From Duganella sp. BJB480 (GTDB taxonomy: Bacteria; Pseudomonadota; Gammaproteobacteria; Burkholderiales; Burkholderiaceae_D), in the NCBI GenBank assembly GCA_003416985.1, contig QVIN01000003.1:679880-743879 (forward strand): DNA of 64,000 nt. The letters are read 5' to 3'. Numbering within the stretch: the first letter of the stretch is position 1; each line of letters begins with the position of its first letter. The position numbers and the translations under genes were made by a program. Below, piece after piece: positions 1-9,127 of the stretch. The notes under the pieces are model-generated. The model saw nothing but the letters and a program-made list of their open reading frames with translations, made no database searches and was not told the origin of the DNA.

Positions 1-218
1 TTGCGCAGCACGCCGGCCGGCGCGGCGGGGACGGCAGGCGCCGCCGAAGCGGAGGCGGAGGCCGACGCCGGCGCCTTGCCGGTCAGCTTGCCCAGCCCTT
101 CGGCGAAGAAGTTGCGCTCATGGCGGGCCGACATCAAAAACGCCATCGCTATCGCCGCCAACGAAGCCATGATGATGGCCACCTGTATCAAACCGAGTCC
201 ACGCTGCTTGTGCAACAT
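1..218 (-). CDS. Prepilin-like small membrane protein, 3' end beyond the window
   Basis: An ATG at 218 is preceded by a good GGAGG ribosome-binding site, and the frame stays open to the window edge (72 codons seen). The N-terminus is short and basic (MLHKQRGLG), followed by LIQVAIIM and a roughly 20-residue hydrophobic stretch. This resembles a class III (type IV prepilin) signal with cleavage after a glycine, but the usual Glu+5 is not evident. After the membrane segment come a charged region and an Ala/Ser/Pro-rich tract. The product could be a minor pseudopilin or simply a single-pass membrane protein. The end of the gene is outside the window. Confidence 0.6.
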   Translation of the reverse strand, partial: MLHKQRGLGLIQVAIIMASLAAIAMAFLMSARHERNFFAEGLGKLTGKAPASASASASAAPAVPAAPAGVLR

Positions 219-227
219 CGCTGCCTC

Positions 228-935
228 CTAGGGTAGTTCCGCCGATCCCATGCGGCGCAGGATCACGCCGGTGCGCCGCGCCAAGTAACCCGAATCGCGG
301 TGCTTGTCGAAGAAGCGCGGATTGGGCAACATCACCGCCAGCTTGGCCGCCTGGGCCGCGCCCAGGTTGGCCGCGCTGACGCCATAATAATGCCGCGCCG
401 CCGCCTCGGCGCCGAAGGTGCCGGTGCCGAACTCCACCACGTTCAGGTAGATCTCGAAGATGCGTTCCTTGTCCATCAAGGTTTCCAGCATGTAGGTGAT
501 GATCAGCTCCTGGCCCTTGCGCACATAGCTGCGCGAGCCCGACAGGAACAGATTCTTGGCCAGCTGCTGGGTGATGGTCGATCCGCCCGACACCACCTTG
601 TGTTTCTTGTTGTTCTTCTCGTAGGCCTTTTGCAGCGCGTCCCAGTCGACGCCCTCGTGCTCGGAGAAATTGGCGTCCTCGGAGGCGATGATGGCGCGCT
701 TGAGGTTGGTCGAAATACGGTTGTACGGCACCCAGACCTGCTGGATGTTGGCGTTGGGGTTCTTCTCGCGCAGCGCCGACTGCTGCTCGCGCATGAAGCT
801 GGTCATCGACGGGTTATGGTCGACCCACCACCAGATCTGCAGGAAGAAGTACAGCTGCACGACCAGGAACAGCAGCACCGGCAGGATGAAGAGCCACTTC
901 ACCCAGCGCCATTTGCCCGCCTTGGCCGCGCTCAC
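228..935 (-). CDS. mtgA: Monofunctional biosynthetic peptidoglycan transglycosylase MtgA
   Basis: A GT51 glycosyltransferase that polymerises lipid II into glycan strands at the inner membrane. With the GTG start at 935 the product is 235 aa, close to the roughly 240 aa usual for MtgA. That GTG overlaps the aroE stop as GTGA. A longer in-frame start at 992 exists but would run well into aroE. One membrane helix lies at residues 11-37. The catalytic-site motif SEDANF (Glu about 86) is followed by the family signature [14 protein letters not shown] and by RKGQELI. There is no transpeptidase domain, which separates it from bifunctional PBPs. Confidence 0.93.
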   Translation of the reverse strand: MSAAKAGKWRWVKWLFILPVLLFLVVQLYFFLQIWWWVDHNPSMTSFMREQQSALREKNPNANIQQVWVPYNRISTNLKRAIIASEDANFSEHEGVDWDALQKAYEKNNKKHKVVSGGSTITQQLAKNLFLSGSRSYVRKGQELIITYMLETLMDKERIFEIYLNVVEFGTGTFGAEAAARHYYGVSAANLGAAQAAKLAVMLPNPRFFDKHRDSGYLARRTGVILRRMGSAELP

Positions 936-1750
936 AGCTTGGCCCGCAGCGATTGCAGCACGTCGGCCGTGGCCGGGTGCACGCCGCGCCACAGGCTGAA
1001 CGCCTCGGCGGCCTGCTCGACCAGCATGCCCAGGCCGTCGCGCAAGCGTGCGCCGTGCTGGCCCGCGAACTGCAAGAATACCGTGGGGGAGGCTCCGTAC
1101 ATCATGTCGAAGGCAAGCGCGCCCGGCGCGAACACCGACGGCGACACCGGCGGCAGTTCCGCGCTCAGGCTGGCCGAGGTGGCGTTGATGACGATGTCGA
1201 ACGCGCCCTCGATGTCGCCATAGCCGCAGGCCGACACCACACCCTCGCCGCCCAGCGCGGCGAACTGTTCGGCCAGCGCCTCGGCCGTGGCCACGGTGCG
1301 GTTGGCGATGACCAGCTGCGCTGGACGATGCTCCAGGATCGGCAGCACCACGCCGCGCGCCGCGCCGCCCGCGCCCAGCAGCAGCACGCGCTTGCCGGTG
1401 ATGGGCACGCCGGCGTTGTTGACGATATCGGCCACCAGGCCCGCGCCGTCGGTGTTGTCGCCGACGATGCCGTCCTCGGTGAAGTGCAGCGTATTGACGG
1501 CGCCGGCCGCGCGCGCGCGGATGGTCAGCGCCTGCGCCACCTTCACCGCGTCGAGCTTGAAGGGCACGGTGACGTTGGCGCCTTTGCCGCCCTCGGCGAT
1601 GAAGGCTTGCACGGCGGCGGCGAAGCCGTCCACCGGCGCCAGCCGTTTTTCATAGGTTAGTTCCTGCCCGGTCTGGGCCGCGAACGCGGCGTGGATCTCG
1701 GGCGATTTGCTATGGGCAATCGGATTGCCGAATACGCAGTAGCGGTCCAT
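932..1750 (-). CDS. aroE: Shikimate dehydrogenase (NADP+)
   Basis: Reduces 3-dehydroshikimate to shikimate in the aromatic amino acid pathway. The 272-aa product starts at [17 protein letters not shown], the canonical N-terminus, so an upstream GTG extension is rejected. Visible motifs are the substrate-binding SKSP, the catalytic lysine in NVTVPFK, the aspartate in NTDGAG, and the Rossmann loop GAGGAARG. Its ATG shares one base with the stop of the TonB-like gene (TGATG), and its own stop overlaps the mtgA start. This implies translational coupling along a TonB-like/aroE/mtgA operon. Two more aromatic-pathway genes, aroQ and ubiC, lie nearby. Confidence 0.96.
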   Translation of the reverse strand: MDRYCVFGNPIAHSKSPEIHAAFAAQTGQELTYEKRLAPVDGFAAAVQAFIAEGGKGANVTVPFKLDAVKVAQALTIRARAAGAVNTLHFTEDGIVGDNTDGAGLVADIVNNAGVPITGKRVLLLGAGGAARGVVLPILEHRPAQLVIANRTVATAEALAEQFAALGGEGVVSACGYGDIEGAFDIVINATSASLSAELPPVSPSVFAPGALAFDMMYGASPTVFLQFAGQHGARLRDGLGMLVEQAAEAFSLWRGVHPATADVLQSLRAKL

Positions 1751-2637
1751 CAACGTCCTCCGCCGCTCAGGTCGGCTTGTAGTTTGTCTTCGCGGGTGAA
1801 TTTGAAAGTCGTGACGATCACCCACAGATCGTCCTTGTCGTTCGACAGCATGTTCGGCGGGAACTTGCCGAAGGGCGCGGCGCGGCGCACGATGTTCATC
1901 GCCGCCTGGTCCAGCGCCGCGTTGCCGGAGCCGGTTTCAACCTTGATGCCGCCGTCCTTCTCGTAGATCGTGCCGTCCTGGAACACCGGGATCGACAGCA
2001 CCAGCTGGCCGTACAGCTTGCGGCCGTTCTGCTGCGGGAAGTTCAGCGTGCCGATGTCTTCGATGCGCTTCTGTATCGATTTATAGTACATCGCGTAGCC
2101 CACCCCGCGCGTGCTCGGCGTGATGATGGTCCGCTTGGGACGCTTGTTCTGGTCCTCGATGGTCTCGCTGATCTCGGCTGCGCGGCGGGCGATGGCCTTG
2201 CTGGAATCCAGCAGGTCGGCGCCGGTCGGCAGCGGATCGGGCTTGGTCTTTTCCGTCACCGGCGGCGCGGTGAATGGAATCTGCTTGGCCGCCTGCGTCA
2301 GCAGGTTGCGCTGCTTCTCCTCCAGCTCGGCGATGCGGCGCTTGGCGGCCTTGATGCTGTCGCCCGTTTCCATCTTGCGCATGTCGGGCAGCGGCGATTT
2401 GGAACGGCCCTTGTCGACCGTGCCGCCGCCGTCCAGGTTGGCCTGGGCCAGCGCGTCGGCCTTCAGCGGCGCCTTGCTGTGCTTGGCGTTGACCAGGATG
2501 ACTTCCAGCCCAGGATCGGTGGCCTTCACCGGCGCCGGCTTGGGCGCGACAAAGTGCACCGCGAGCAAGGCGCCATGCGCCATCAGCGACAGGCCGATGG
2601 CGAGGTACAGCAAGCGATTTTCTTTGAAAGACTTCAC
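1750..2637 (-). CDS. TonB C-terminal domain (energy transducer-like) protein
   Basis: A 295-aa protein with an N-terminal membrane anchor (about residues 10-30) and a Pro/Lys-rich periplasmic linker that includes a predicted coiled coil ([12 protein letters not shown]). A TonB-like C-terminal domain follows at about residues 195-280, with YxxxIQKRIE and a conserved [20 protein letters not shown] segment. Such proteins couple proton motive force (through ExbBD) to outer-membrane transporters or to envelope maintenance. No exbBD genes are adjacent, so its partner is unknown. In Burkholderiales this position next to aroE and an RNase II gene is common, from memory. Confidence 0.85.
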   Translation of the reverse strand: MKSFKENRLLYLAIGLSLMAHGALLAVHFVAPKPAPVKATDPGLEVILVNAKHSKAPLKADALAQANLDGGGTVDKGRSKSPLPDMRKMETGDSIKAAKRRIAELEEKQRNLLTQAAKQIPFTAPPVTEKTKPDPLPTGADLLDSSKAIARRAAEISETIEDQNKRPKRTIITPSTRGVGYAMYYKSIQKRIEDIGTLNFPQQNGRKLYGQLVLSIPVFQDGTIYEKDGGIKVETGSGNAALDQAAMNIVRRAAPFGKFPPNMLSNDKDDLWVIVTTFKFTREDKLQADLSGGGR

Positions 2638-2698
2638 GCGAGGCCGGGGGTAGAAAAGATAGGGCTGATTTTACGTCAAAGCAAGCGCGGGAATGACG

Positions 2699-4717
2699 TT
2701 ATTCGGCGGCCGGGGCTTCGGCTGCGGCCTCTACCGCCACTTCCGGCGCATCGACCGCTTCCTCCGGCGCTTCCTCGTCCTCGTAGTCCAGCTCGGCATC
2801 GGCGGCCACCGTGTCGGTGGTCGGGATTTCCAGGATGCGGGCTTCGATGGTCAGGTCCACCTCGTCCCAGCGCAGGATGTCCAGCTTGACCTGCGCGCCG
2901 CGCGCCACCTGCGGCATGCCCGGCAGGCGGATGATCAGCGGAATGTCGACCAGGCGCAGCACCTCGTCCTTGAGCACCACGGCCTCGACCTGGCGCGCGT
3001 CCTGCTGGCCCAGCCAGCGCAAGCACCAGTAGCGTTCCATGTTCGACTGGTGGTCGCCATAGGCCGCGTACGCCGCGTCGAACTGCGACACGATGGCGAA
3101 CAGGTTGGCGTCCTTGTGCTTGAAGTGCGCGACCAGCGGCGCGGTCACGCCGTGCTCGGCGCAGGCCAGGATCTGCCACTGGTTGACCAGGTCGGTGTAG
3201 CGACGCAGCGGCGAGGTGCTCCACGCGTACTGGTCCACGCCCAAGCCCTGGTGCGGCGCCGCATGGGTCAGCATGCGGACCTGCATCTTGGCGGCCCAGC
3301 CGCCCACGCCCTGCCCTTGGCTGCGGTAGATGCCCGGCACGCCGTGGTCGTGCATCAGCTTGCCCCAGGTGCTGTTGGCGAAGATCATCAGCTCGGCCAC
3401 GATCTTGTCCAGCGGCGCGCCGCGCTTGCGGCGGCTGACCGTGACCACGTCGTCTTCCACGTAGAAGTTGAAGTCCACGCGGTTGTTCTGTTCCGGCTTC
3501 AAGCCGAAGCCCTCGCGCTTGACCATGCGCGCGGCCTCCAGCACCTGCGCCCATTGCCAGATCAGGCCCAGCGATTCCTTGTGCGGATAGTCGCCCTCGC
3601 CGCTGGCCAGCGTTTCCTCGTTGACCAGGTCGTCGAGGTCGTTGTGGCGCAGGTTGTTCGCGATCGGCACCATCTCGGCGCGGGTCTCGGTGGCCAGCAC
3701 CGACCAGTCCGCCGGGTTCAGGGTGGCGTACAGCGACAGCGCCGGGCAGGTCTTGCCCTCGGCCAGCGTGAACGCCTCGACGATGGAATCCGGCAGCATG
3801 GTGATCTTATCGCCGGGCATGTAGACGGTGGACATGCGTGCGCGCGCCATCTTGTCGACCGCGTCGTCCGGCTGGATGCCCAGGCCCGGCGCGGCGATGT
3901 GGATGCCGATCTTGACGTTGCCGTCGTCCAGCTTGGTGACGGAGAAGGCGTCGTCGATCTCGGTGGTGGTGACATCGTCGATGGAGAACGCTTGCACGTT
4001 GGCCAGCGGCAGGTTGGTCGGCGGCACGGGCACCGGCACGTCCGGGAAGCCGGCGCCGCGCGGGAAGTTCTCGAACAGGAACTTGGCCATGTGCAGCGCC
4101 TTGGGCGAGGCGATGCCGCCGGCCGCCAGCATCAGCCGCTGCGGATTGGTGTGCAGCTCGTTGCAGGCCGCTTCCAGCGCCTTGTATTCGATCGAGTTCT
4201 TGTCCGGCTTGAACAGCAGCTGCGTGACCATGTTCTGCATCGAGGCCGGCAGCTTGTTGGCCTTCAGCTCCTCGACGTACGCGGCCTGCACCAGCGCCTG
4301 CTGTTTCTTTTTCTCGATGCCGGCCTGGGCCGCGCGCAGCGATTGCTCGGGCGCGGCCTTGTAGCGGCCACGGCCCTTCTTGTAGAAGTAGATCGGCGCC
4401 GAGTGCAGGCTCAGGATCAGGCCGGCGGCTTCGGCCGGCAGCGGCGCGTGGCCGAAGTATTCGGCGCCCAGCTCGGCGAAACCGAATTCCTCCTCGCCCG
4501 CCACTTCCCACAGGAAGTCGAGGTCGATGTCGGCCGCGACCGCCTTGGCCTGTTCCATCAAATCCGTCGGCGACGGCTTCTCGTACTGCAGCAGCACGTC
4601 CTTGATCTTGACCTTGGTGCGCTTGCCGCTGGCCATTTCAACCTGGTAGGCCTCGCCGGCTTGCGACATCATGGAGCCGACCTTGAAATCGCCGGATTCT
4701 TCGAAAAATAGATTCAT
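2699..4717 (-). CDS. RNase II/RNB-family exoribonuclease
   Basis: A 672-aa protein with an RNB catalytic domain in its centre. It carries the Mg-binding aspartate cluster SIDDVTTTEIDDAFSV (about residue 245 on) and the conserved STSPLRRYTDLVNQ motif near residue 500. The N-terminus differs from classical E. coli RNase II or RNase R cold-shock domains, and the C-terminus is a long acidic Glu/Ala tail after a short S1-like region. It probably degrades RNA 3' to 5' in the cytoplasm. The start at MNLFFEES is the only good one downstream of ubiC, from which it is separated by 2 bp, so the two are likely co-transcribed. Confidence 0.9.
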   Translation of the reverse strand: MNLFFEESGDFKVGSMMSQAGEAYQVEMASGKRTKVKIKDVLLQYEKPSPTDLMEQAKAVAADIDLDFLWEVAGEEEFGFAELGAEYFGHAPLPAEAAGLILSLHSAPIYFYKKGRGRYKAAPEQSLRAAQAGIEKKKQQALVQAAYVEELKANKLPASMQNMVTQLLFKPDKNSIEYKALEAACNELHTNPQRLMLAAGGIASPKALHMAKFLFENFPRGAGFPDVPVPVPPTNLPLANVQAFSIDDVTTTEIDDAFSVTKLDDGNVKIGIHIAAPGLGIQPDDAVDKMARARMSTVYMPGDKITMLPDSIVEAFTLAEGKTCPALSLYATLNPADWSVLATETRAEMVPIANNLRHNDLDDLVNEETLASGEGDYPHKESLGLIWQWAQVLEAARMVKREGFGLKPEQNNRVDFNFYVEDDVVTVSRRKRGAPLDKIVAELMIFANSTWGKLMHDHGVPGIYRSQGQGVGGWAAKMQVRMLTHAAPHQGLGVDQYAWSTSPLRRYTDLVNQWQILACAEHGVTAPLVAHFKHKDANLFAIVSQFDAAYAAYGDHQSNMERYWCLRWLGQQDARQVEAVVLKDEVLRLVDIPLIIRLPGMPQVARGAQVKLDILRWDEVDLTIEARILEIPTTDTVAADAELDYEDEEAPEEAVDAPEVAVEAAAEAPAAE

Positions 4718-4719
4718 TG

Positions 4720-5313
4720 CTAGCTTCTGTTCGTTGTTATTAGTTTCAATTCCAGTACGGAAGGTAAAAACACTTCCGTCACCAGCAGGGTACCTTGACG
4801 GCGCCGATATAGACAGCGCCGCGCATATAATATGAGTTCTTGCGGACCATCCAGCCCCAGCGCCCTGCGCGCACGCTGCGCCAGGGGATGCCCTTCCCGC
4901 AATCTTGCAAATTCCAAAACACCGCGCCGCACTTGCGGGTCGCCGAACAGCGTCGTGCCCAGCGAGCGTTCGCCCAGCGCGCTGAACAGCGGCCAGTCCG
5001 CCGCCGTGGCCGACATCGGCACCACCGTGTGCGCGAACACCGCAGGCGTATTATCACACCGCAGCAGCACTTCCCTCTCCCAGACGCGGCCCGGCCGGTG
5101 CATGCCGATTGCGGCCGCCTCGTCCGTCAGGCAGCGCGCCGTACTCTGGTGCAGGCACTGCACGCGGAAGGCGCGGCTGTGCGCTTTCAACTTGGCGGTC
5201 AGCGAACCGTCGGCCGTCAGCCACTGGCGGTAGCCCGGCGGCGCGTTCAGCGCCAGCACGTGCGGCTGCCATTGCGTCTGCCGCAGCGAGGCGCCACGAA
5301 TGGCCGCCGTCAC
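4720..5313 (-). CDS. ubiC: Chorismate lyase (chorismate-pyruvate lyase)
   Basis: Converts chorismate to 4-hydroxybenzoate plus pyruvate, the first committed step of ubiquinone synthesis. The 197-aa product has the UbiC hallmarks WEREVLLRC, FAHTVVP, the LGERSLGTTLFG segment and a C-terminal TEVFLP. Translation begins at a GTG (5313) that overlaps the stop of the upstream esterase as GTGA. No ubiA gene is adjacent. Together with aroE and aroQ in this window it ties the shikimate pathway to quinone synthesis. Confidence 0.92.
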   Translation of the reverse strand: MTAAIRGASLRQTQWQPHVLALNAPPGYRQWLTADGSLTAKLKAHSRAFRVQCLHQSTARCLTDEAAAIGMHRPGRVWEREVLLRCDNTPAVFAHTVVPMSATAADWPLFSALGERSLGTTLFGDPQVRRGVLEFARLREGHPLAQRARRALGLDGPQELILYARRCLYRRRQGTLLVTEVFLPSVLELKLITTNRS

Positions 5314-5888
5314 CGATGCGCCTCGATACCGCAGAACTCCAGCACAGACTCCACATAGTCGGGGAACTCGGAAATGCCGTGGTCGCTGCCCTCGATCACG
5401 ATCTGGCGCGCGCCCGCATAGTGCGCCACCATGTCGCGATAGTCCAGCACTTCGTCGCCGGTGGCGGCGATCAGGAAGTAGCGTTCCTGGCGCGTGACCG
5501 GGTTGACGGCCAGGGCACGCAACTCGTCGATGTATTCCCGCTTGAACTCGAACGGCTCGTCGGAATGGAATTGCGTGGTCACGCCGACGTGCTGGTCCAG
5601 GTCCTTGAGCGGCACGATGGCCGGATTCAGCAGCACGGCGCGGCAGCCGATGCGCTCGGCCAGCCAGGTGGCGTAGTAGCCGCCCAGCGAGGAACCGACG
5701 ATGGTCAGCTCGCCGGCCGGGACGCCCTCTATTAAAGAGAGCGCCAATTCCATCGCCAGCTTCGGCGAGGCCGGCAGTTGCGGGCAGATGAACTGGTCCG
5801 ACAAGCCCAGCGCCGCCATGCGCTCGGCCATCACGCGCGCCTTCATCGACTTCGGCGACGAGCGGAATCCGTGCAGATAGAGGATCAT
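5310..5888 (-). CDS. YqiA/YcfP-family alpha/beta-hydrolase (esterase)
   Basis: A 192-aa serine hydrolase. It begins MILYLHGFRSSP, an oxyanion-type HG motif, and has the nucleophile elbow GSSLGG near residue 85. A conserved aspartate lies in ATGDEVLD and the catalytic histidine in GSDHGI near the C-terminus, so the triad appears complete. The family acts on small acyl esters; the physiological substrate is unknown. ATGA overlap with the mpl stop and GTGA overlap with ubiC place it inside a tightly packed operon. Confidence 0.88.
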   Translation of the reverse strand: MILYLHGFRSSPKSMKARVMAERMAALGLSDQFICPQLPASPKLAMELALSLIEGVPAGELTIVGSSLGGYYATWLAERIGCRAVLLNPAIVPLKDLDQHVGVTTQFHSDEPFEFKREYIDELRALAVNPVTRQERYFLIAATGDEVLDYRDMVAHYAGARQIVIEGSDHGISEFPDYVESVLEFCGIEAHR

Positions 5889-7252
5889 CGCGCCAGCGCT
5901 TCCAGTATCTTGTTGTGCACGCCGCCGAAGCCGCCGTTGCTCATCACCAGGATCTGGTCGCCCGGCCGCGCGGCTTGGACGATGGCGGCCACCAATGCGT
6001 CGATATCTTCATAGGCGCTGGCGAGATGGCCCAGCGGCGCCAGCGCGTCGCCCAGGCTCCAGCCCAGCGCCTGCTTGCTGCCGTAACCGAACACCAGGTC
6101 GGCGTCGGACAGGCTGCCCGGCAGCGCATCCTTCATCGCGCCCAGCTTCATGGTGTTGGAGCGCGGCTCCAGCACGGCCAGGATGCGGGTGTCTTTGCCG
6201 ATCTTCTGGCGCAAGCCACCGACGGTGGTGGCGATGGCGGTCGGATGGTGCGCGAAATCGTCATAAACAGTAATATCGTTTACCACGCCGCGCACTTCCA
6301 TGCGGCGCTTGACGTTCTCGAAGGTCGCCAGCGACTTGGCCGCCTGCGCCACCGGCACGCCGACGTGGCGGGCGGCGGCGATCGCGGCCAGCGCGTTGGC
6401 GCGGTTGTGCTTGCCGGTCAGCGACCACTGCACATGGCCGGCCGTTTCGCCGCCGAAGATCACGTCGAAGCTGCCGTCATCGTATTCCTTCATCGCCCAA
6501 TCGGCGCCCTCGGCGCTGCCGAAGCCTTCCTTCTCGCTCCAGCAGCCGCGCTTGAGCACGCGCTGCAGCGATGCCTCGTCGGCGTTGTAGACGACCCGGC
6601 CAATGCCCGGCACGGTGCGCACCAGGTGATGGAATTGGGTTTCGATCGCGCCCAGATCGGGGAAGATGTCGGCGTGATCGTATTCCAGGTTGTTCAGGAT
6701 CGCGGTCTTGGCGTGGTAGTGCACGAACTTGCTGCGCTTGTCGAAGAAGGCGGTGTCGTACTCGTCGGCCTCGATGACGAAGAAGATCGAATCCTTGTCG
6801 CCTTGCATGCGGGCCGAGACGCCGAAGTTCATCGGGACGCCGCCGATCAGGAAGCCGGGCGCGTAGCCGGCGTCTTCCAGTATCCAGGTCAGCATGGCCG
6901 AGGTGGTGGTCTTGCCGTGCGTGCCGGCCACGGCCAGCACCCATTTGTCTTTTAATATGTGGTCGCCGATCCATTGCGGGCCGGAGACGAACGGCAGGCC
7001 GCGGTTCATGATCTCCTCGATCAGCGGATTGCCGCGCGAGACGACGTTGCCGATCACGTACAGGTCGGGGTTGAGCTGCACCTGTTCCGGGCCGAAGCCC
7101 TGGATCAGTTCGATGCCCTGGGCTTCCAGCTGGGTGCTCATCGGAGGATAGACGTTGGCATCGCAGCCGGTGACGCGGTGGCCGGCTTCTTTTGCCAGGA
7201 CAGCCAGGCCGCCCATGAAAGTGCCGCAAATGCCGAGTATATGAATATGCAT
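5885..7252 (-). CDS. mpl: Murein peptide ligase Mpl (peptidoglycan recycling)
   Basis: UDP-N-acetylmuramate:L-alanyl-gamma-D-glutamyl-meso-diaminopimelate ligase, which reattaches recovered tripeptide to UDP-MurNAc in the cytoplasm. The 455-aa product starts at MHIHILGICGTFMGG, the family's standard N-terminus. A much longer upstream extension in the same frame is discarded because it is antisense to the next gene. The Mur-ligase P-loop is AGTHGKTTT near residue 110, followed by VIEADEYDTAFFDKRSKF and the HNRANALAAIAAA region. It heads the mpl-esterase-ubiC-RNase operon. ampD at 23.5 kb feeds the same recycling pathway. Confidence 0.95.
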   Translation of the reverse strand: MHIHILGICGTFMGGLAVLAKEAGHRVTGCDANVYPPMSTQLEAQGIELIQGFGPEQVQLNPDLYVIGNVVSRGNPLIEEIMNRGLPFVSGPQWIGDHILKDKWVLAVAGTHGKTTTSAMLTWILEDAGYAPGFLIGGVPMNFGVSARMQGDKDSIFFVIEADEYDTAFFDKRSKFVHYHAKTAILNNLEYDHADIFPDLGAIETQFHHLVRTVPGIGRVVYNADEASLQRVLKRGCWSEKEGFGSAEGADWAMKEYDDGSFDVIFGGETAGHVQWSLTGKHNRANALAAIAAARHVGVPVAQAAKSLATFENVKRRMEVRGVVNDITVYDDFAHHPTAIATTVGGLRQKIGKDTRILAVLEPRSNTMKLGAMKDALPGSLSDADLVFGYGSKQALGWSLGDALAPLGHLASAYEDIDALVAAIVQAARPGDQILVMSNGGFGGVHNKILEALAR

Positions 7253-7330
7253 GGTGATCAAGACGACGAATGAATACGGGATTTTACCCGACCTGACGCC
7301 CTTTTCCCGGTTCGGAGTATTATCTCGTCC

Positions 7331-7972
7331 ATGACGTCCAATGCCACCGAAGAAGTCCTGCTGCTGCGCGCGGAGATCGCCGCGGCCGCCGCGCGCCTGA
7401 TCGCCCAGGACGGCCACGACTACAACAGCGCCAAGCGCAAGGCCGCCAAGCAGATCCTCGGCGACACCCAGCCGCCGCTCAACCTGCTGCCGGACAACGC
7501 GCAGATCGAGGCGGAGGTGCGGATCTACCAGTCGCTGTTCCATGCCGACACCCAGCCGGCGCGCCTGTTCCGGCTGCGCACGCTGGCGGTCGACATCATG
7601 GACGGCCTGTCCGCCTTCCAGCCCTACCTGACCGGCGCCGTGCTGAACGGCACGGCCGGCCCGCACGACGACATCCACCTGCAGCTGTTCGCCGACAGCG
7701 CCAAGGAAGTGGAAATCTTCCTGCTGAACCGCAACCTGCAAATCGACATCTCCGAAACCCCGCACTTCAAGGGTCCGCGCCACGGCTCGGTCGAGACGGT
7801 GAGCTTCATGTGGCACAAGGAAGGCGTGCACGCCGCCTTATATGAGCTCGACGACCTGCGCGGCGCCGTCAAGACCCGCGCCGACGGCAAATTGATGCGC
7901 GCCGATATCGCCACCGTGCGCGCCCTACTAGTTAACAGTACTCACGAAAACCCAGACCCATCCATATCATGA
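7331..7972 (+). CDS. Conserved protein with nucleotidyltransferase-like segment
   Basis: A 213-aa soluble protein divergent from mpl. I do not recognise a named family with certainty. The middle contains GAVLNGTAGPHDDIHLQLF followed by KEVEIFLL, which resembles the GSxxxGTxxxxSDIDL plus third-acid pattern of minimal nucleotidyltransferases. The N-terminal third is helical and charged (LLRAEIAAAAARLIAQ, SAKRKAAKQIL). It is conserved beside mpl in related genomes, from memory. Its stop overlaps the start of the downstream thioredoxin-like gene (ATGA), so the two are co-translated. Function unknown. Confidence 0.8.
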   Translation: MTSNATEEVLLLRAEIAAAAARLIAQDGHDYNSAKRKAAKQILGDTQPPLNLLPDNAQIEAEVRIYQSLFHADTQPARLFRLRTLAVDIMDGLSAFQPYLTGAVLNGTAGPHDDIHLQLFADSAKEVEIFLLNRNLQIDISETPHFKGPRHGSVETVSFMWHKEGVHAALYELDDLRGAVKTRADGKLMRADIATVRALLVNSTHENPDPSIS

Positions 7973-8517
7973 ATCAAAAACATCTCGCCGCCTACGTCGT
8001 TGTCGCTTTGTTATTTGCCGCCTCCGGCGCCTATGTCGGCACCCATAAAAAAGACCAGGCATCGCCGATCTCCACCACCCAGCCGGCCGGCGTCACCGGC
8101 CCGGTGAACGACTTATATAAGCAGACCCTGCCGGACGCCAAGGGCGTTTCGCAATCGCTGGCCCAATATAAAGGCAAGGCCATGCTGGTCAATTTCTGGG
8201 CCCCGTGGTGCGGTCCGTGCGTGCAGGAGATGCCGGAGCTGTCGGCGCTGGCGGCCGGAGAAGAGGGTAAGAAGCTGCAAGTTATCGGAATTGGTATAGA
8301 TTCGGCAACAAATATCGCCGAATTTAACGACAAGTTCAAAATCAGCTATCCAGTCTTCGTCGCCGGCATGGCCGGCACCGACCTCTCGCGCGCCTTCGGC
8401 AACGGCGCCGGCGGGCTTCCGTACACCGTGCTGATCGGCGCCGACGGCCAAGTCAAGAAGACCTATCTGGGCCGCCTGAAGTTTGACGAGCTGCGCAAGG
8501 ACCTGGCAACTCTGTAA
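7969..8517 (+). CDS. TlpA/ResA-like membrane-anchored thiol:disulfide oxidoreductase
   Basis: A 182-aa protein with an N-terminal signal-anchor (about residues 7-25) and a periplasmic thioredoxin fold. The redox motif is WCGPC (Cys81 and Cys84), in the context NFWAPWCGPCVQEMPEL typical of TlpA-type reductants. A cis-proline region GGLPYTVLI follows. It probably reduces disulfides in periplasmic clients such as apocytochromes c. The ATGA overlap with the preceding gene indicates an operon. Two small cytochromes c and a CcsA-like protein also lie in the window but are not adjacent. Confidence 0.9.
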   Translation: MNQKHLAAYVVVALLFAASGAYVGTHKKDQASPISTTQPAGVTGPVNDLYKQTLPDAKGVSQSLAQYKGKAMLVNFWAPWCGPCVQEMPELSALAAGEEGKKLQVIGIGIDSATNIAEFNDKFKISYPVFVAGMAGTDLSRAFGNGAGGLPYTVLIGADGQVKKTYLGRLKFDELRKDLATL

Positions 8518-8601
8518 ATAGTTTTACAAGTTTTTTTCTCTTGCCAATGCCGGCAGTTGGCGGCAAAATGCGGAACTTTCGCGGAAAACGGTCCTGAACC
8601 C

Positions 8602-9039
8602 ATGGCAAAAAACCTCCTACTGCTCAACGGCCCCAACCTGAATTTGCTGGGTAGCCGCGAGCCTGAGGTCTACGGCGCTAGCACTTTGGCCGACATCGAA
8701 CACGCAGCCCAGGCGCAAGCCCAGGCGGCGGGCGCGAGCTTGTCCTGCTTTCAGAGCAACCACGAAGGGGCGCTGATCGACCGCATCCATGCCGCCCGAG
8801 CGGAAGGCGTGGACGCCATCGTCATCAACCCGGGCGGCCTGACCCACACCAGCGTGGCCTTGCGCGACGCCCTGGCGGGGGTGGCGATACCGTTTGTTGA
8901 AGTGCATATTTCGAATATTTACCAGCGCGAGACGTTTCGCCATCACTCATTTCTTAGCGCGATCGCCATAGGTACTATTTGCGGACTGGGTATCGAAGGA
9001 TATCGGTTTGCCATCGACTTCGTCCTTAAAAGGCGATAA
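8602..9039 (+). CDS. aroQ: Type II 3-dehydroquinate dehydratase
   Basis: Catalyses trans-dehydration of 3-dehydroquinate to 3-dehydroshikimate, the step just before AroE. The ATG at 8602 gives a 145-aa protein of normal length starting [17 protein letters not shown]. The catalytic loop GSREPEVYG (tyrosine), the glutamate/asparagine patch [25 protein letters not shown], and the histidine motif [18 protein letters not shown] are all present. An in-frame extension to 8557 has no family support. It lies directly upstream of accBC, a common Burkholderiales order. Confidence 0.96.
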   Translation: MAKNLLLLNGPNLNLLGSREPEVYGASTLADIEHAAQAQAQAAGASLSCFQSNHEGALIDRIHAARAEGVDAIVINPGGLTHTSVALRDALAGVAIPFVEVHISNIYQRETFRHHSFLSAIAIGTICGLGIEGYRFAIDFVLKRR

Positions 9040-9127
9040 TCTACGCGATCTGCGCGCAATTTCGCGCGGTTCCGCCCACAAGGCGCACCGCTCACACTTA
9101 CATAACAAAGACATTCCTGGGGGTTAC

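Noticed and set aside
2693-4711. A 672-codon plus-strand frame opposite the RNase II family gene
   Set aside because: It mirrors the real gene almost exactly and shows only low-complexity Arg/His/Val sequence.
7253-7831. N-terminal extension of mpl upstream of 7252
   Set aside because: The extension is antisense to the 213-aa gene and absent from the Mpl family; MHIHILGICGT is the standard start.
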